Source of the DNA: Pseudomonas sp. PB101
GTDB taxonomy: Bacteria > Pseudomonadota > Gammaproteobacteria > Pseudomonadales > Pseudomonadaceae
Direction of reading: 5' to 3'
DNA length: 44,373 nt
NCBI RefSeq assembly: GCF_009764265.1
Contig: NZ_RWIR01000010.1
Coordinates: 1 to 44,373 of the forward strand
The notes beneath the pieces were generated by a model. That model was given only the letters and a program-made list of their open reading frames with translations. It ran no database searches and was not told where the DNA came from. A program made the translations under genes and the position numbers. Below, piece after piece: positions 16,720 to 28,117 of this stretch. Numbering within the stretch: position 1 is the first letter of the stretch; each line of letters starts with the position of its first letter.

Positions 16720-18374
16720 CAGAGTGTGTAAAAACGCCTTCGTATATCGAGTGCGTCATTCAGGCGTTCCTGGGCGATGCGATTGCCCAAGCGTTTTCCG
16801 TGATAAGCATTACTGACCTTCCAAAGCGGTTATGTAGCGGTTGAGCGCCTTCTGGGGCAGAGAAAACCGAGACTTTACACCGCCATCGCCTTCAGCAAGC
16901 TTGCTGTACCGATAATGCTCATAACTCGCTTCATGTTGTAGGCGAGTACATTCAGACTCATCTCAGCGCTTACCCCAATCAGTTTGCGCGTCAGGAAATG
17001 CGTTGAGCCCATCCATTGTTTGAGCGTCCCGAAGGGATGCTCAACTGTCCTTTTTCGGATTCGCATCATGTCCGGTGCATCGTTCAACCGACGCTGCATT
17101 TCCTCCAGCACCGCTTCATGTTCCCAGCGCCTTACTCGACGATTTTTGCTCGGCGTGCACTGCGTTTTCAGCGCGCAACCCTGGCATTTCGAACTCCAAT
17201 AACAGTGCATATTCATGCCTTTCTCAATACTGGAGAAGCGCCAAGGCAGCGCCTCTCCAGCCGGGCAGATGTATTCGTTTTTCGTCGCGTCATAAACGAA
17301 CGCATCTTTGTTGAATCGACCATCCGCCTTGGCGCTTGAAGTCATCGGCTTTGGCACGTAGGCAGTGATGTCCGCGTCGTGACAGGCAAGGATTTCTTCA
17401 CTCTTGAAGTAACCTCGGTCAGCTACCACCGCCAGCGTTTCGGACGCCATGGCATCGCGAGCCTGCTTCGCCATCGAGCTGAGTTGATCTCGGTCGGAAC
17501 CGAAGTTGGTGACCTCATGAGCAACGATCAAATGGTTCTGGGTGTCGACCGCTGTTTGCACGTTGTAGCCGACAATTCCCGTGCCGCGCGTCATCATGGA
17601 GCGGGCGTCTGGATCCGTCAGTGAGACCTGTTTATCCGGCGATTCGTTGAGCTGGATTTCGATCGCTTTAAGCTCTTTCATTTGCGTCTTCAGCTTGGCA
17701 ATTTTCTCCTCCAGCCGCACGGCGCTGGGCTCGGAGGCTGTTGGCTCTTGCCGATCGGCAGCATCGAGTGCTGTCAGGTAACGGTTGATGTTCGATTCAA
17801 TTTCTTCCATTCGCCGCTTCAGTTTGGCGCTGGTGAAATTGCGGTCGCGGTTGTTGACTGCTTTGAATTTACTGCCATCGATGGCGACCAGATTTTCTCC
17901 GAACAGTCCCAACTGCTGACAGAGCACAACGAACTGGCGACAGACGCCTCGAATGGCCTTGCTGTTGTCTTTTCGGAAGTTGGCGATGGTCTTGAAATCC
18001 GGCATCAAACGCCCGGTCAACCACATTAGCTCGACGTTGCGTTGAGCTTCTCGCTCCAGGCGTCGGCTCGACTGGATGCGGTTGAGATAGCCGTAGATGT
18101 ATATCTTCAACAGGATCGCGGGGTGGTAAGCGGGACGGCCTGTGTCAGCCGGAATAGCACCCTCAAAACCCAAGGAAACCAGGTTGAGTTCGTCGACAAA
18201 AACGTCGACTACGCGCACCGGATTGGTATCGCTGACGTAGTCGTCGAGGCTCTCGGGAAGTAAGGTGCCTTGGCCTCGATGTTCACCTTGGATAAAGCGC
18301 TTCATGGGCGATCCCTGCGATGAAATCCTCAGAAATCATAGCAAGGGTTCGCGAAGGTGTTTTTACACACTCTG
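16720..18374. mobile_element. Complete IS1182-family insertion sequence
   Basis: A 1655-bp element bounded by 23-bp inverted repeats, 16720-16742 and 18352-18374. They begin CAGAGTGTGTAAAAAC and differ at one position. It is flanked on both sides by GGCC (16716-16719 and 18375-18378), consistent with a 4-bp palindromic target duplication. It carries one intact transposase gene on the minus strand. The near-identical ends, intact ORF and clean target duplication suggest a fairly recent, possibly still active insertion. The target is a dispersed extragenic repeat. Confidence 0.9.
16875..18305 (-). CDS. IS1182-family transposase
   Basis: A 476-residue DDE-type transposase. The N-terminal part (MKRFIQGEHRGQGTLLPESL, then VDVFVDELNL and ADTGRPAYHPAILLKIYIYG) is the typical IS1182/DUF772 start. 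The catalytic core includes VAIDGSKFKAVNN, VVADRGYFKSEE and the C-terminal EHPFGTLKQWMGSTHFLTR. A coiled-coil insertion lies at about residues 160-220 (KLKRRMEEIESN). The ORF is intact and full length and lies inside matching terminal inverted repeats, so it is probably functional. Confidence 0.93.
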   Translation of the reverse strand: MKRFIQGEHRGQGTLLPESLDDYVSDTNPVRVVDVFVDELNLVSLGFEGAIPADTGRPAYHPAILLKIYIYGYLNRIQSSRRLEREAQRNVELMWLTGRLMPDFKTIANFRKDNSKAIRGVCRQFVVLCQQLGLFGENLVAIDGSKFKAVNNRDRNFTSAKLKRRMEEIESNINRYLTALDAADRQEPTASEPSAVRLEEKIAKLKTQMKELKAIEIQLNESPDKQVSLTDPDARSMMTRGTGIVGYNVQTAVDTQNHLIVAHEVTNFGSDRDQLSSMAKQARDAMASETLAVVADRGYFKSEEILACHDADITAYVPKPMTSSAKADGRFNKDAFVYDATKNEYICPAGEALPWRFSSIEKGMNMHCYWSSKCQGCALKTQCTPSKNRRVRRWEHEAVLEEMQRRLNDAPDMMRIRKRTVEHPFGTLKQWMGSTHFLTRKLIGVSAEMSLNVLAYNMKRVMSIIGTASLLKAMAV

Positions 18375-18507
18375 GGCCAGGAGCGGACTCTATAATTTGA
18401 GTCTCGAACCTTTCTGGTCTCTGCATTTTTAGGGAGGCAAATGATTTGGATGGCAACTCTCTGAAACCCTGCTTAGCTTGATCGTGATATCTCCAGGGAG
18501 GGTTCGC

Positions 18508-19053
18508 ATGTCCAGAATTTTCGCAACTTTACTCATGTTCACTCTAGGTACGAATGCTTGCCTTGCCAGCGAAGGTGATGACCAAGCCAACTCGTTCGCC
18601 AAAATTTACGCATCGCTTTGTATGAAGAACCTTCCGAATCTGGAAGCACTCCGAGAAAAGCTCAGGCCAATCCCTAGCCTTCCTCCCGAAAAGGCGGCGC
18701 TGTTTCTGGCAGGTGATCCTGGGGACGCTTGGTCTGTTCCAGACAAGTTCGGAACGTTTGTGTTAGCGCTTCCTAGCGGCAAGAATTTTTGCGCCTTGCA
18801 TGTCCGCAGGGCAAGTACGGAGACCGCTATCAAGCTGTTCACTGGAATGGTCGCAAATCCGCCCCCTCCGTTTACCTCAACGCTGGTAAAAAACGAGCAA
18901 ACGCAATCACCCTCAAATGGACAAACTCAAACCCTTTCCTACGAATGGTCAGTTCCAAGCGCGACACGGAAAATGTTGTTTACCATCACCACCACCGCAT
19001 CTGAATCCGCACAACTTCAAGTACTTGGCTCAGCAGCAATCATCAGCCAATAG
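18508..19053 (+). CDS. Secreted hypothetical protein
   Basis: A 181-residue protein that I do not recognise. It starts at ATG 18508, 8 nt after GGGAGGG; an upstream start in the same frame lacks such a site. The N-terminus (MSRIFATLLMFTLGTNACLA) is a good type I signal peptide, with cleavage near ACLA|SE. The mature protein has two Cys (in SLCMKNL and KNFCALHV) that could form a disulfide, and NMCW-like sensor domains are not evident. The base composition is lower in GC than in its neighbours, and it lies between an IS and a repeat copy, so it may be an acquired gene. Function unknown. Confidence 0.7.
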   Translation: MSRIFATLLMFTLGTNACLASEGDDQANSFAKIYASLCMKNLPNLEALREKLRPIPSLPPEKAALFLAGDPGDAWSVPDKFGTFVLALPSGKNFCALHVRRASTETAIKLFTGMVANPPPPFTSTLVKNEQTQSPSNGQTQTLSYEWSVPSATRKMLFTITTTASESAQLQVLGSAAIISQ

Positions 19054-19136
19054 AAGCAACCACTGCGTTCAAAGGATTGCACCGCAACGACAAGCAGCAG
19101 TCATCCATTTTTAGCCAATGCTGACAGGTCAGCTAT

Positions 19137-19183
19137 GGGTCGACTTCGGCCTTTCGCGACTGGCAGTAAACGGCCAAAAGCGG
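19137..19183. repeat. Dispersed intergenic repeat, copy C
   Basis: GGGTCGACTTCGGCC - TTTCGCGACTGGCAG - TAAACGGCCAAAAGCGG matches copies A (13763) and B (16684, split by the IS) with scattered substitutions. It occupies the first part of the 435-bp gap between the secreted hypothetical gene and the multicopper oxidase gene. Confidence 0.7.
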
Positions 19184-19251
19184 TAATCGAAACCTTCAGA
19201 AAACGGCCACGTCTCCTGGCCCAAGCACCCATCCAAATCGCACCCTGTATT

Positions 19252-19286
19252 GGGGAATATCCCCCGTCATCGGGGCTTTCACCCCG
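19252..19286. promoter_or_regulatory. Paired G/C palindromes, possible activator sites
   Basis: GGGGA-ATA-TCCCC (19252-19264) and CGGGG-CTTTCA-CCCCG (19271-19286) are two inverted repeats lying about 80-125 nt upstream of a sigma-54-like promoter. That is the normal distance for an enhancer-binding activator. No activator gene is present in the window. The assignment is by position and symmetry only. Confidence 0.35.
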
Positions 19287-19362
19287 GTTTCTGATACGCC
19301 CGCCAAACACCAGTAGACATCGAAACTGTGGCGTTGAGCCACCAGTCACCACCTGTCACTTC

Positions 19363-19378
19363 TGGTAGGAGTCTTGCA
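19363..19378 (+). promoter_or_regulatory. Sigma-54-like (-24/-12) promoter for the multicopper oxidase
   Basis: TGGTAGGAGTCTTGCA matches the TGGCACG-N4-TTGCA pattern with correct spacing between GG (-24) and GC (-12). A transcript would start near 19388, about 100 nt before the oxidase start. In P. putida GB-1, Mn-oxidising multicopper oxidases are known to depend on a sigma-54 activator, MnxR, which makes the match meaningful, but two consensus bases differ. Confidence 0.5.
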
Positions 19379-19488
19379 TCGCTCTCATCCCGGCTCGAAA
19401 TCAAGCATTTCGCCAGTCGGGCCAGAAGCAGTGGCTCGTTGTCCATGCATCGCCACGCGCTTCGAGGAACCCGTCAGAGGTGTTTGCG

Positions 19489-22365
<2,877 letters not shown>

Positions 22366-22376
22366 CGTCGTTTAAA

Positions 22377-22412
22377 ACCCAAAGCCGCCTGTCACCACGG
22401 TCGGCTTTGGGT
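22377..22412. terminator. Hairpin terminator after the multicopper oxidase
   Basis: A perfect 11-bp stem, ACCCAAAGCCG/CGGCTTTGGGT, with a 14-nt loop, starts 11 nt after the oxidase stop. The run TTTT follows the stem only on the minus strand, so it may work best in that direction. Confidence 0.65.
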
Positions 22413-22456
22413 CGATGGCGCATCCTCGTAACAGGCGCCAGTCGGCCAGTACGTGA

Positions 22457-22633
22457 CGGTCGCAGCGCTTTCAACTGGGGCGAGTGGTCTCCCTGGGGCT
22501 GACCGAGCAGTTCGAGCCCCGACAACTGAGCATCGTCACACGCCGCAATGGCGCATTGAGCAACCCGGCGGTGTGCTTCACCGAATGCCTGTTGCAAGTG
22601 ATTCGGCGCCATGCGCGCTCGGCAAAAAAATAA
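22457..22633 (+). pseudogene. 3' remnant of a LysR-family regulator gene
   Basis: A reading frame of 58 codons from just after a TGA to TAA at 22631 reads RSQRFQLGRVVSLGL, then LSIVTRRNGALSNPAVCFTE and LLQVIRRHARSAKK. This is the typical C-terminal end of a LysR substrate-binding domain, with the TRRNGxLSNPAxxF segment. No start codon or HTH precedes it; the upstream sequence is the oxidase terminator. I infer the remains of a deleted regulator gene, perhaps lost when the oxidase or gal region was rearranged. Confidence 0.6.
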
Positions 22634-22740
22634 GACCGCGCGCTGTTTGAAACCTTACGGCTGCGGTGAGGTGACCTACAGTTTTATGTCTGATACGTCA
22701 GGATGTCTTAGGGTCAGATCTGACCGTAGTTGCCGACGCC

Positions 22741-22789
22741 AAGCGTTCTCGCTCAAAAGCGCTAATCGATGCGCTTCAACACAACGCTT
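22741..22789 (-). terminator. Nested inverted repeats at the end of galD
   Basis: Outer arms AAGCGTT (22741-22747) and AACGCTT (22783-22789) enclose inner arms AAGCGC (22757-22762) and GCGCTT (22771-22776). The outer arm overlaps the galD stop codon. On the minus strand the inner stem is followed by TTTT. This is a weak candidate terminator for the galBCD operon. Confidence 0.35.
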
Positions 22790-23876
22790 AACTGCCCTGA
22801 TTGCCAGGCCATAGCATCCGCGGAACACAAACAGCCCCATCCAGAAGCAATCGGGCCGTTCTCATCAGACCGCAACTCACCAAACGATCATTGCCCAGAC
22901 GCAATTCCACGGTGAACTCTCCGGTGGGGTGTTCGACCGAGAGCTGCTTGGTGTCACCCTGAACGACACTCGCCACCCCCACCGCCACACTGCCCTCGAT
23001 CAGGCAGGCAACCGCCACACTGACCGCACCGAACACGCCGATGCTGGTATGGCACCGGTGCGGAATGAAGGTGCGGGTGCTGAGCGCCCCGCCTGCTTGT
23101 GCGGGGGCGATCAGGCACATCTTGGGCACGTTGCGCTGGCTCACGTCCCCCAGGTTCATGCGTGGACCGGCCTGCAAACGGATCGATTCAAGCCGGGCCT
23201 TCAACCGGGTGTCGGCATCCAGTTGCCCAGGTTGCTCGTAGCCACTGAGCCCAAGGTCCACGGCACGGATGAGGATGACCGGCATGCCATTGTCGACGCA
23301 GGTGACCTCTACGCCATCGAACACATCGACCGCGTTGCCGGTGGGCAGCAATGCTCCGCAACTGGAGCCGGCGACATCCTCGAACTCCACGATCAACGGC
23401 GCGGCGTACCCTGGCACGCCGTCTATCCGTGCGTCGCCCGCATAGCAGACGTCGCCATCCGGTGTCGGTACCTGAGCAATCGCGATCTGCCCGGTGTTTT
23501 CCATGAAGATGCGTACCGGGGTGACCTCACCCGCCACTGCGACCAGGCCGCGCTCAATGGCGAATGGCCCGACACCGGCAAGGATGTTGCCGCAGTTCTG
23601 TCCGTAATCGACTCGCGGCTCATCGACCAACACTTGCGCGAACAGGTAATCGACATCGGCATCGGCGCGTGCGGAGGGCTTGATGATCGCCACCTTGCTG
23701 GTCAGCGAGTCGCCGCCTCCGATGCCATCGATCTGCCGCGCATCCGGCGAGCCCATGACCGCCAGCAATACGCGGTCGCGCAGCGCTTGCTCGGAAGGCA
23801 GGTCGCGGGCCAGGAAGTACGCGCCTTTCGAGGTCCCGCCGCGCATCAAGAGGCAAGGAATACGTGTCTGGCCCAT
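22788..23876 (-). CDS. galD: 4-oxalomesaconate tautomerase
   Basis: A 362-residue PrpF-family protein (diaminopimelate-epimerase-like fold). Motifs are CLLMRGGTSKGAYF near the N-terminus, DGIGGGDSLTSKVAII, NCGNILAGVGPFA and SCGALLPTGN. In the P. putida gallate pathway GalD converts the keto form of 4-oxalomesaconate, produced by GalA, to the enol form used by GalB. PrpF itself (aconitate isomerase) is the alternative, but galC and galB directly upstream settle the assignment. It begins 2 nt after galC, with its GGAG lying inside the end of galC. Confidence 0.93.
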   Translation of the reverse strand: MGQTRIPCLLMRGGTSKGAYFLARDLPSEQALRDRVLLAVMGSPDARQIDGIGGGDSLTSKVAIIKPSARADADVDYLFAQVLVDEPRVDYGQNCGNILAGVGPFAIERGLVAVAGEVTPVRIFMENTGQIAIAQVPTPDGDVCYAGDARIDGVPGYAAPLIVEFEDVAGSSCGALLPTGNAVDVFDGVEVTCVDNGMPVILIRAVDLGLSGYEQPGQLDADTRLKARLESIRLQAGPRMNLGDVSQRNVPKMCLIAPAQAGGALSTRTFIPHRCHTSIGVFGAVSVAVACLIEGSVAVGVASVVQGDTKQLSVEHPTGEFTVELRLGNDRLVSCGLMRTARLLLDGAVCVPRMLWPGNQGS

Positions 23877-23878
23877 GC

Positions 23879-24595
23879 TCAGTCTCCGAGTTCATCGAGG
23901 CTGTCGACGTAGCGCAGGCCCTTTTCCGCGAGGCGTTGGCGCATGTTGTAGATGTCCAGCCCCAATTCGCCCTTGGCCAGGCGCAAGGCTTTCTGTTCTT
24001 CCAGATCGGCGCGTGCGCGACTGGCTTCGACAACCTGCGCCACTTCGCCGCGACGCACGATGACCACGCCATCGTCATCGGCTACCACCACGTCACCCGG
24101 GTTGACCAATTGACCGCCGCACACCAGCGGCAGGTTGACCGAGCCAAGGGTTTCCTTGATCGTGCCCTGGGCACAGATGGCGCGGGACCAGACCGCAAAG
24201 CCCATCTCGCGCAGGGTGTGGGTATCGCGCACGCCGGCATCGATCACCAGGGCACGCACGCCGTGGGCCTTGAGCGAAGTGGCAAGCAGGTCGCCAAAGT
24301 ATCCGTCGCTGCACGGCGAGCTCGGGGCGACCACCAGGATATCGCCGGGGCGGCACTGCTCCACCGCCACATGGAACATCCAGTTATCACCCGGTGCAAC
24401 CAGCACCGTGACCACCGAGCCGCTGACGGCCACCCCTCTTTGAATCGGTGTGATCGCAGACGTCAGCAGGCCTTTTCGCCCCTGCGACTCGTGGATGGTC
24501 GCGACACCGAAGCGCCCCAGCTCATCGACCAACGCCTGCTCGGCCCTGGCGATGTTGCGCACGACGATGCCGGTCTTTCCGATCAGCTCGCTCAT
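23879..24595 (-). CDS. galC: 4-carboxy-4-hydroxy-2-oxoadipate aldolase
   Basis: A 238-residue RraA/HMG-aldolase family protein. The segment [21 protein letters not shown] carries the Gly-Asp and Asp residues used for divalent metal and substrate binding, and [16 protein letters not shown] carries the conserved Arg-Asp. The enzyme cleaves 4-carboxy-4-hydroxy-2-oxoadipate to pyruvate and oxaloacetate, the last step of gallate degradation. The ATG overlaps the galB stop (ATGA, 24592-24595), so the two are translationally coupled. The protocatechuate 4,5-cleavage pathway uses the same enzyme, but the whole cluster here is of the gal type. Confidence 0.93.
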   Translation of the reverse strand: MSELIGKTGIVVRNIARAEQALVDELGRFGVATIHESQGRKGLLTSAITPIQRGVAVSGSVVTVLVAPGDNWMFHVAVEQCRPGDILVVAPSSPCSDGYFGDLLATSLKAHGVRALVIDAGVRDTHTLREMGFAVWSRAICAQGTIKETLGSVNLPLVCGGQLVNPGDVVVADDDGVVIVRRGEVAQVVEASRARADLEEQKALRLAKGELGLDIYNMRQRLAEKGLRYVDSLDELGD

Positions 24596-25326
24596 GCCAG
24601 GTTCTCCGTCACACGCGGGAAGATGCTCTGGTAGCCCTCGCCATAAATGATGTCACGGCTGGAGGTGATGCCTACGTTGCGCTTGGCCTGCACACCGCGC
24701 TGCAAGGCGACGCGCGTGTAGTACTCCCAGAGGTGTTCCTGACCGGCCATGCACTGGATGGCGGCGTACTTCTTGTCCCAGACCGGGGTGATGTCCAGCA
24801 ACACATCAGGTCGCCATTCGCATTGCTCGGGCTGGTGCGGTTCGAAGCTGTAGACCGGCGGCGCACCGACAATTTTCTCGCCCGGCTTGTAGCCTTCGGC
24901 CTGGGCGATGATGCGCGCCTCTTGCGTCAGGTTCATGGCCAGCGGGTGATCGTAGTTGTAAGGGTCCTTGATCGAGTGACTGAGGACGAACTCGGGCTGG
25001 ACTCGACGAAACACATCCGCCAGGCGAAACAGCGTTTCCTTGTCGGCTCGCATCGGGTAGTCGCCGATGTCGAAGAACTCGACGCTGGCACCGAGGATAT
25101 CGGCGGCGGCCTGGGCCTCTTCGCGCCGCGCGCTTTTGACTTTCTCTTCGCTCATCTCGCCCTTGCGCCACAGCTTGGCGGACTCACCGCGCTCACCGAA
25201 GGACAGGCAGACGATATGCACGGCATAACCCTGTTGCGCATGCAGCGCGATGGCACCGCCCGCGCGCCAGACGAAATCGGCAGAGTGGGCGCTGACGACC
25301 AGCGCGTTTTTCGGTGACTCGATCAT
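24592..25326 (-). CDS. galB: 4-oxalomesaconate hydratase
   Basis: A 244-residue PIG-L (LmbE-like) family protein. The metal motif near the N-terminus reads [15 protein letters not shown] instead of the deacetylase AHPDDE, as expected for the GalB hydratase branch; further conserved parts are [10 protein letters not shown] and [12 protein letters not shown]. GalB adds water to the enol form of 4-oxalomesaconate, giving 4-carboxy-4-hydroxy-2-oxoadipate. I choose the ATG at 25326 because AGGAGGAG precedes it; the frame extends 11 codons further. It is the first gene of galBCD and is divergent from galR across about 157 nt. Confidence 0.92.
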   Translation of the reverse strand: MIESPKNALVVSAHSADFVWRAGGAIALHAQQGYAVHIVCLSFGERGESAKLWRKGEMSEEKVKSARREEAQAAADILGASVEFFDIGDYPMRADKETLFRLADVFRRVQPEFVLSHSIKDPYNYDHPLAMNLTQEARIIAQAEGYKPGEKIVGAPPVYSFEPHQPEQCEWRPDVLLDITPVWDKKYAAIQCMAGQEHLWEYYTRVALQRGVQAKRNVGITSSRDIIYGEGYQSIFPRVTENLA

Positions 25327-25483
25327 TGCGGATTCTCCTCCTGCGTTTCGAACGAGCATCGCACCGCGACCCGCCCCAGGAGTAATGCGTTGAAGTGTTT
25401 GAGGTATGCGTTTTTTTTATTGCCATCCACACAGGGCGGCGGCATAGTCCAGCGCAGATGCCCCTTTGCAGAGCCCGTGCCCC

Positions 25484-26698
25484 ATGGAATCCACCGAACT
25501 GCCCAGCCTGATGCACATACGCGCCTTCGTCCGGGTGGCCGATCACGGGAGCGTTTCCAGGGCCTCGGTGGCGCTGTTTCGCGCTCAGTCGGTGGTGACC
25601 CGGTCGATCTCCGAGCTGGAGGCACGACTCGGCGTGCCACTGTTCGAGCGCCACGCCAACGGCATGCGCCTGACCGATTTCGGCGAGCGCTTGCTGCCGC
25701 GGGCACGTCGGGTGCTGGCCGAGCTGGACAGTGTGCCGCGACTGCTCGATGGCGCGGATAAACGCGCGGTCGAGCCGCTGTACCTGTTCCAGGCCCGGCG
25801 CCTGCAAGTGTTCGTCAAACTTTGCGAAACCCGGCACATGCAGACCGTAGCCAGCCTGCTCGGCCTGAGCCAGCCGGCCATCAGTTCAACCATCAAGGTG
25901 ATGGAAAGTGGTTGCCGCCAACCGCTGTTCGAGCGCACGCCTCGCGGGTTGCAACCCACCCGTGCCAGTCACGAAATTCTCTTTGCGATCCGTCGGGCGC
26001 TGAACGAATTGCGCCACATCGAGACCGATATAACCGCTCTGCGCGGCACATTGCAAGGTGTGGTGCACGTCGGCGCCCTGCCCTTGGGCCGCACCCGGAT
26101 ATTGCCCGAAGCCATGGTGCGCATGATGGCCGAACACCCGGGCATCCAAGTGATCACCAACGAAAGTCCGTTTGATCTGCTGGCCACAGAGCTGCGTGCC
26201 GGTGATGTCGATTTCGTCTTTGGGGCCTTGCGCCCGGAAGCCTACGCCAGTGACCTGGTCGGCGAAGCGCTGCTCACGGAAGACATGGTGGTGGTGGCGC
26301 GGCGCGGTCATCCGCTGTATTCGAGAAACGTGCTGCACGATGAACTGGGTGCCGCCCGCTGGGTGCTGCCTCGCGCCGGCTCGCCGGCCCGGCAGATGCT
26401 CGATGAATGTTTTACCCGGTTCGGCATTGCGCCCCCCCGGCCTGTGGTGGAAAGCGGCGATATGGCGATCATTCGCGGCCTGTTGTTGCGTTCGGACATG
26501 CTCGCCGCCGTGTCCGCCCATCAACTGGAACAGGAGATAGCCTCGGGCGAGCTGTGCATTTTGCCCCTGGAATTGAACCAGACCACCCGGGCTATCGGTT
26601 TGACTTATCGCAACGGCTGCCTGCACTCCTCGGTGGCTCAGGTCTTGATGGATATGATTCGCCGGGTGATCCACGAGCAGGCTCACTCCCACAGTTGA
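25484..26698 (+). CDS. galR: LysR-type regulator of the gallate genes, with two HTH domains
   Basis: A 404-residue protein (from ATG 25484), about 100 residues longer than ordinary LysR proteins. The extra length is a second LysR DNA-binding domain. The first covers about residues 8-75 (LMHIRAFVRVADHGSVSRAS, then LEARLGVPLFERHANGMRLT). The second starts near residue 103 (LQVFVKLCETRHMQTVASLL, then LSQPAISSTIKVMESG and PLFERTPRGLQPT). The substrate-binding domain follows from about residue 190. Its place, divergent from galBCD and upstream of galP-galA-galT, matches GalR, the activator of gallate catabolism. A TTG at 25466 is an alternative start. Confidence 0.88.
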   Translation: MESTELPSLMHIRAFVRVADHGSVSRASVALFRAQSVVTRSISELEARLGVPLFERHANGMRLTDFGERLLPRARRVLAELDSVPRLLDGADKRAVEPLYLFQARRLQVFVKLCETRHMQTVASLLGLSQPAISSTIKVMESGCRQPLFERTPRGLQPTRASHEILFAIRRALNELRHIETDITALRGTLQGVVHVGALPLGRTRILPEAMVRMMAEHPGIQVITNESPFDLLATELRAGDVDFVFGALRPEAYASDLVGEALLTEDMVVVARRGHPLYSRNVLHDELGAARWVLPRAGSPARQMLDECFTRFGIAPPRPVVESGDMAIIRGLLLRSDMLAAVSAHQLEQEIASGELCILPLELNQTTRAIGLTYRNGCLHSSVAQVLMDMIRRVIHEQAHSHS

Positions 26699-26709
26699 CC
26701 ACGGTCCAA

Positions 26710-26740
26710 TGCAGGAGCGAGCCTGCTCGCGATGGCGGTG
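26710..26740. repeat. REP-like palindrome
   Basis: TGCAGGAGCGAGCCTGCTCGCGATGGCGG is a typical Pseudomonas REP unit, with arms GCGAGC/GCTCGC. It lies in the 49-nt gap between the convergent galR and galP genes and may act as a transcript end or mRNA-stability element. Confidence 0.75.
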
Positions 26741-26747
26741 GTGAAAC

Positions 26748-27995
26748 TTACAACAGACTGATCGGATAGCTGACGATCACCCGGTTCTCATCGAACTCAT
26801 TGCTGCTGAAGCTCTTGCGAATGCTCGAATTGCGCCATTTGACGTTGAGGCTTTTCAGCGGCCCCGTCTGTACCGTGTAGCCCAGTTCACTTTCGCGCCC
26901 CCACTCCTTGCCATCGGTGATCGCGCCGGTGTGCACGTTGTCGCCGCTGATGTAGCGGTTCATCAGGGTCAGGCCGGGAATACCGAGGGCGACGAAGTTG
27001 TAATCGTGGCGCAGTTGCCAGGACTTCTCCCGTGCGTTGTCGTAGCTGTTGTTGTAGCTGTCATTGGCCAGGGTGCCGCCGCTGGTGCCGTTGACGCGCA
27101 TCCAGGCATCGTCACCGGTGAGTTTTTGCAGGCCGACGTAGAACGTGTTGCCGCCATACCGGGCCGACAGCAGCGCCGAGACCGTACGGTTGTCCAGATC
27201 GCCGGCACGGGCACTGCCATCTTCGCGGCCCCAGAAGTAGCCGAGGTTAGCGCCCAGCGTCCAGGCACCCAGGGGCTGGCTGTGGACCAGTTGCAGGTAT
27301 TGCTGCTGATAGATGTCCTTGAGTTCAGCGTTCCACAGCCCGATCATCGTGCGCTTCTCGTTGAAGCCGTATTCGCCGCCGACGAAGTTGAAGCGATCGG
27401 AGGTGAACGCGGTCTTGCCCTGCATGAACATGTCTTCCATGCTCGCATCGTTGCGCGGACTGTTCTGCCGGAACTGCCCGCCGTACAAGGTCAGGCCGTC
27501 GACCTCCTGCGAAGTGACCTGACCACCACGAAAGGTTTGCGGCAACGAGCGACCGTCGTCGGAACGCAGGATCGGCAGCACCGGCATCCACTCCCCGACC
27601 TTCAGTTCGGTCTTGCTCACTTTCATTTTCCCGGCCACCGCCAGGCGACCGAAATCATCGGCGGGACGCCCGTCGCCATGGATCGGCAACAACTGAGTGC
27701 CACCGGTGCCCTTGCCGCCATCGAGCTTGACCGAGTAGAGCCCCAGCGCATCCACCCCGAAACCCACCGGGCCCTGGGTAAAGCCGGAGCGGAAGTCGAG
27801 GATGAAGTTCTGGGTCCACTCTTCGGCCTTGCTTTGCGGATAGGCCGGGTTGGTGAAGTTGCGGTTGATGTAGAAGTTGCGCAGGTTCAGGGTGGCGCTG
27901 GCATCTTCAACGAAGCCCGCAGCGAATGTTTGCAGCGGTAGTGCGCAGATGGCTGCCAGCGAACAGACGATTCGATGATTGACGGCGGTTTTCAT
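26748..27995 (-). CDS. galP: OprD-family outer-membrane porin of the gallate cluster
   Basis: A 415-residue porin. It starts at ATG 27995 with a signal peptide ending LQTFA|AGF; the longer reading frame upstream lacks porin features. It has the OprD-family N-terminus (GFVEDASATLNLRNFYINRN), EWTQNFILDFRSGFTQGPVGFG and KLKVGEWMP-like strands, and the usual late segments (WQLRHDYNFVALGIPGLTLM). Its place between galR and galA corresponds to galP of P. putida, where an OprD-like porin is proposed to admit gallate across the outer membrane. It ends in a hydrophobic strand (VIVSYPISLL) without the usual terminal Phe. Confidence 0.88.
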   Translation of the reverse strand: MKTAVNHRIVCSLAAICALPLQTFAAGFVEDASATLNLRNFYINRNFTNPAYPQSKAEEWTQNFILDFRSGFTQGPVGFGVDALGLYSVKLDGGKGTGGTQLLPIHGDGRPADDFGRLAVAGKMKVSKTELKVGEWMPVLPILRSDDGRSLPQTFRGGQVTSQEVDGLTLYGGQFRQNSPRNDASMEDMFMQGKTAFTSDRFNFVGGEYGFNEKRTMIGLWNAELKDIYQQQYLQLVHSQPLGAWTLGANLGYFWGREDGSARAGDLDNRTVSALLSARYGGNTFYVGLQKLTGDDAWMRVNGTSGGTLANDSYNNSYDNAREKSWQLRHDYNFVALGIPGLTLMNRYISGDNVHTGAITDGKEWGRESELGYTVQTGPLKSLNVKWRNSSIRKSFSSNEFDENRVIVSYPISLL

Positions 27996-28117
27996 TGTTA
28001 TTGTTTTCCGGTTTTTGGGGTAAAGGAAATGCCCTGCGCCCGCAATCACCGGGCACAGCAAGATCAACAAAAAAGGGATAGCGGCCCGGGACGAGCCGCT
28101 GAATTAACCGCTGATGA

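Noticed and set aside
26931..27941. 336-codon plus-strand frame opposite galP
   Set aside because: Antisense shadow of the porin gene with no recognisable motif.
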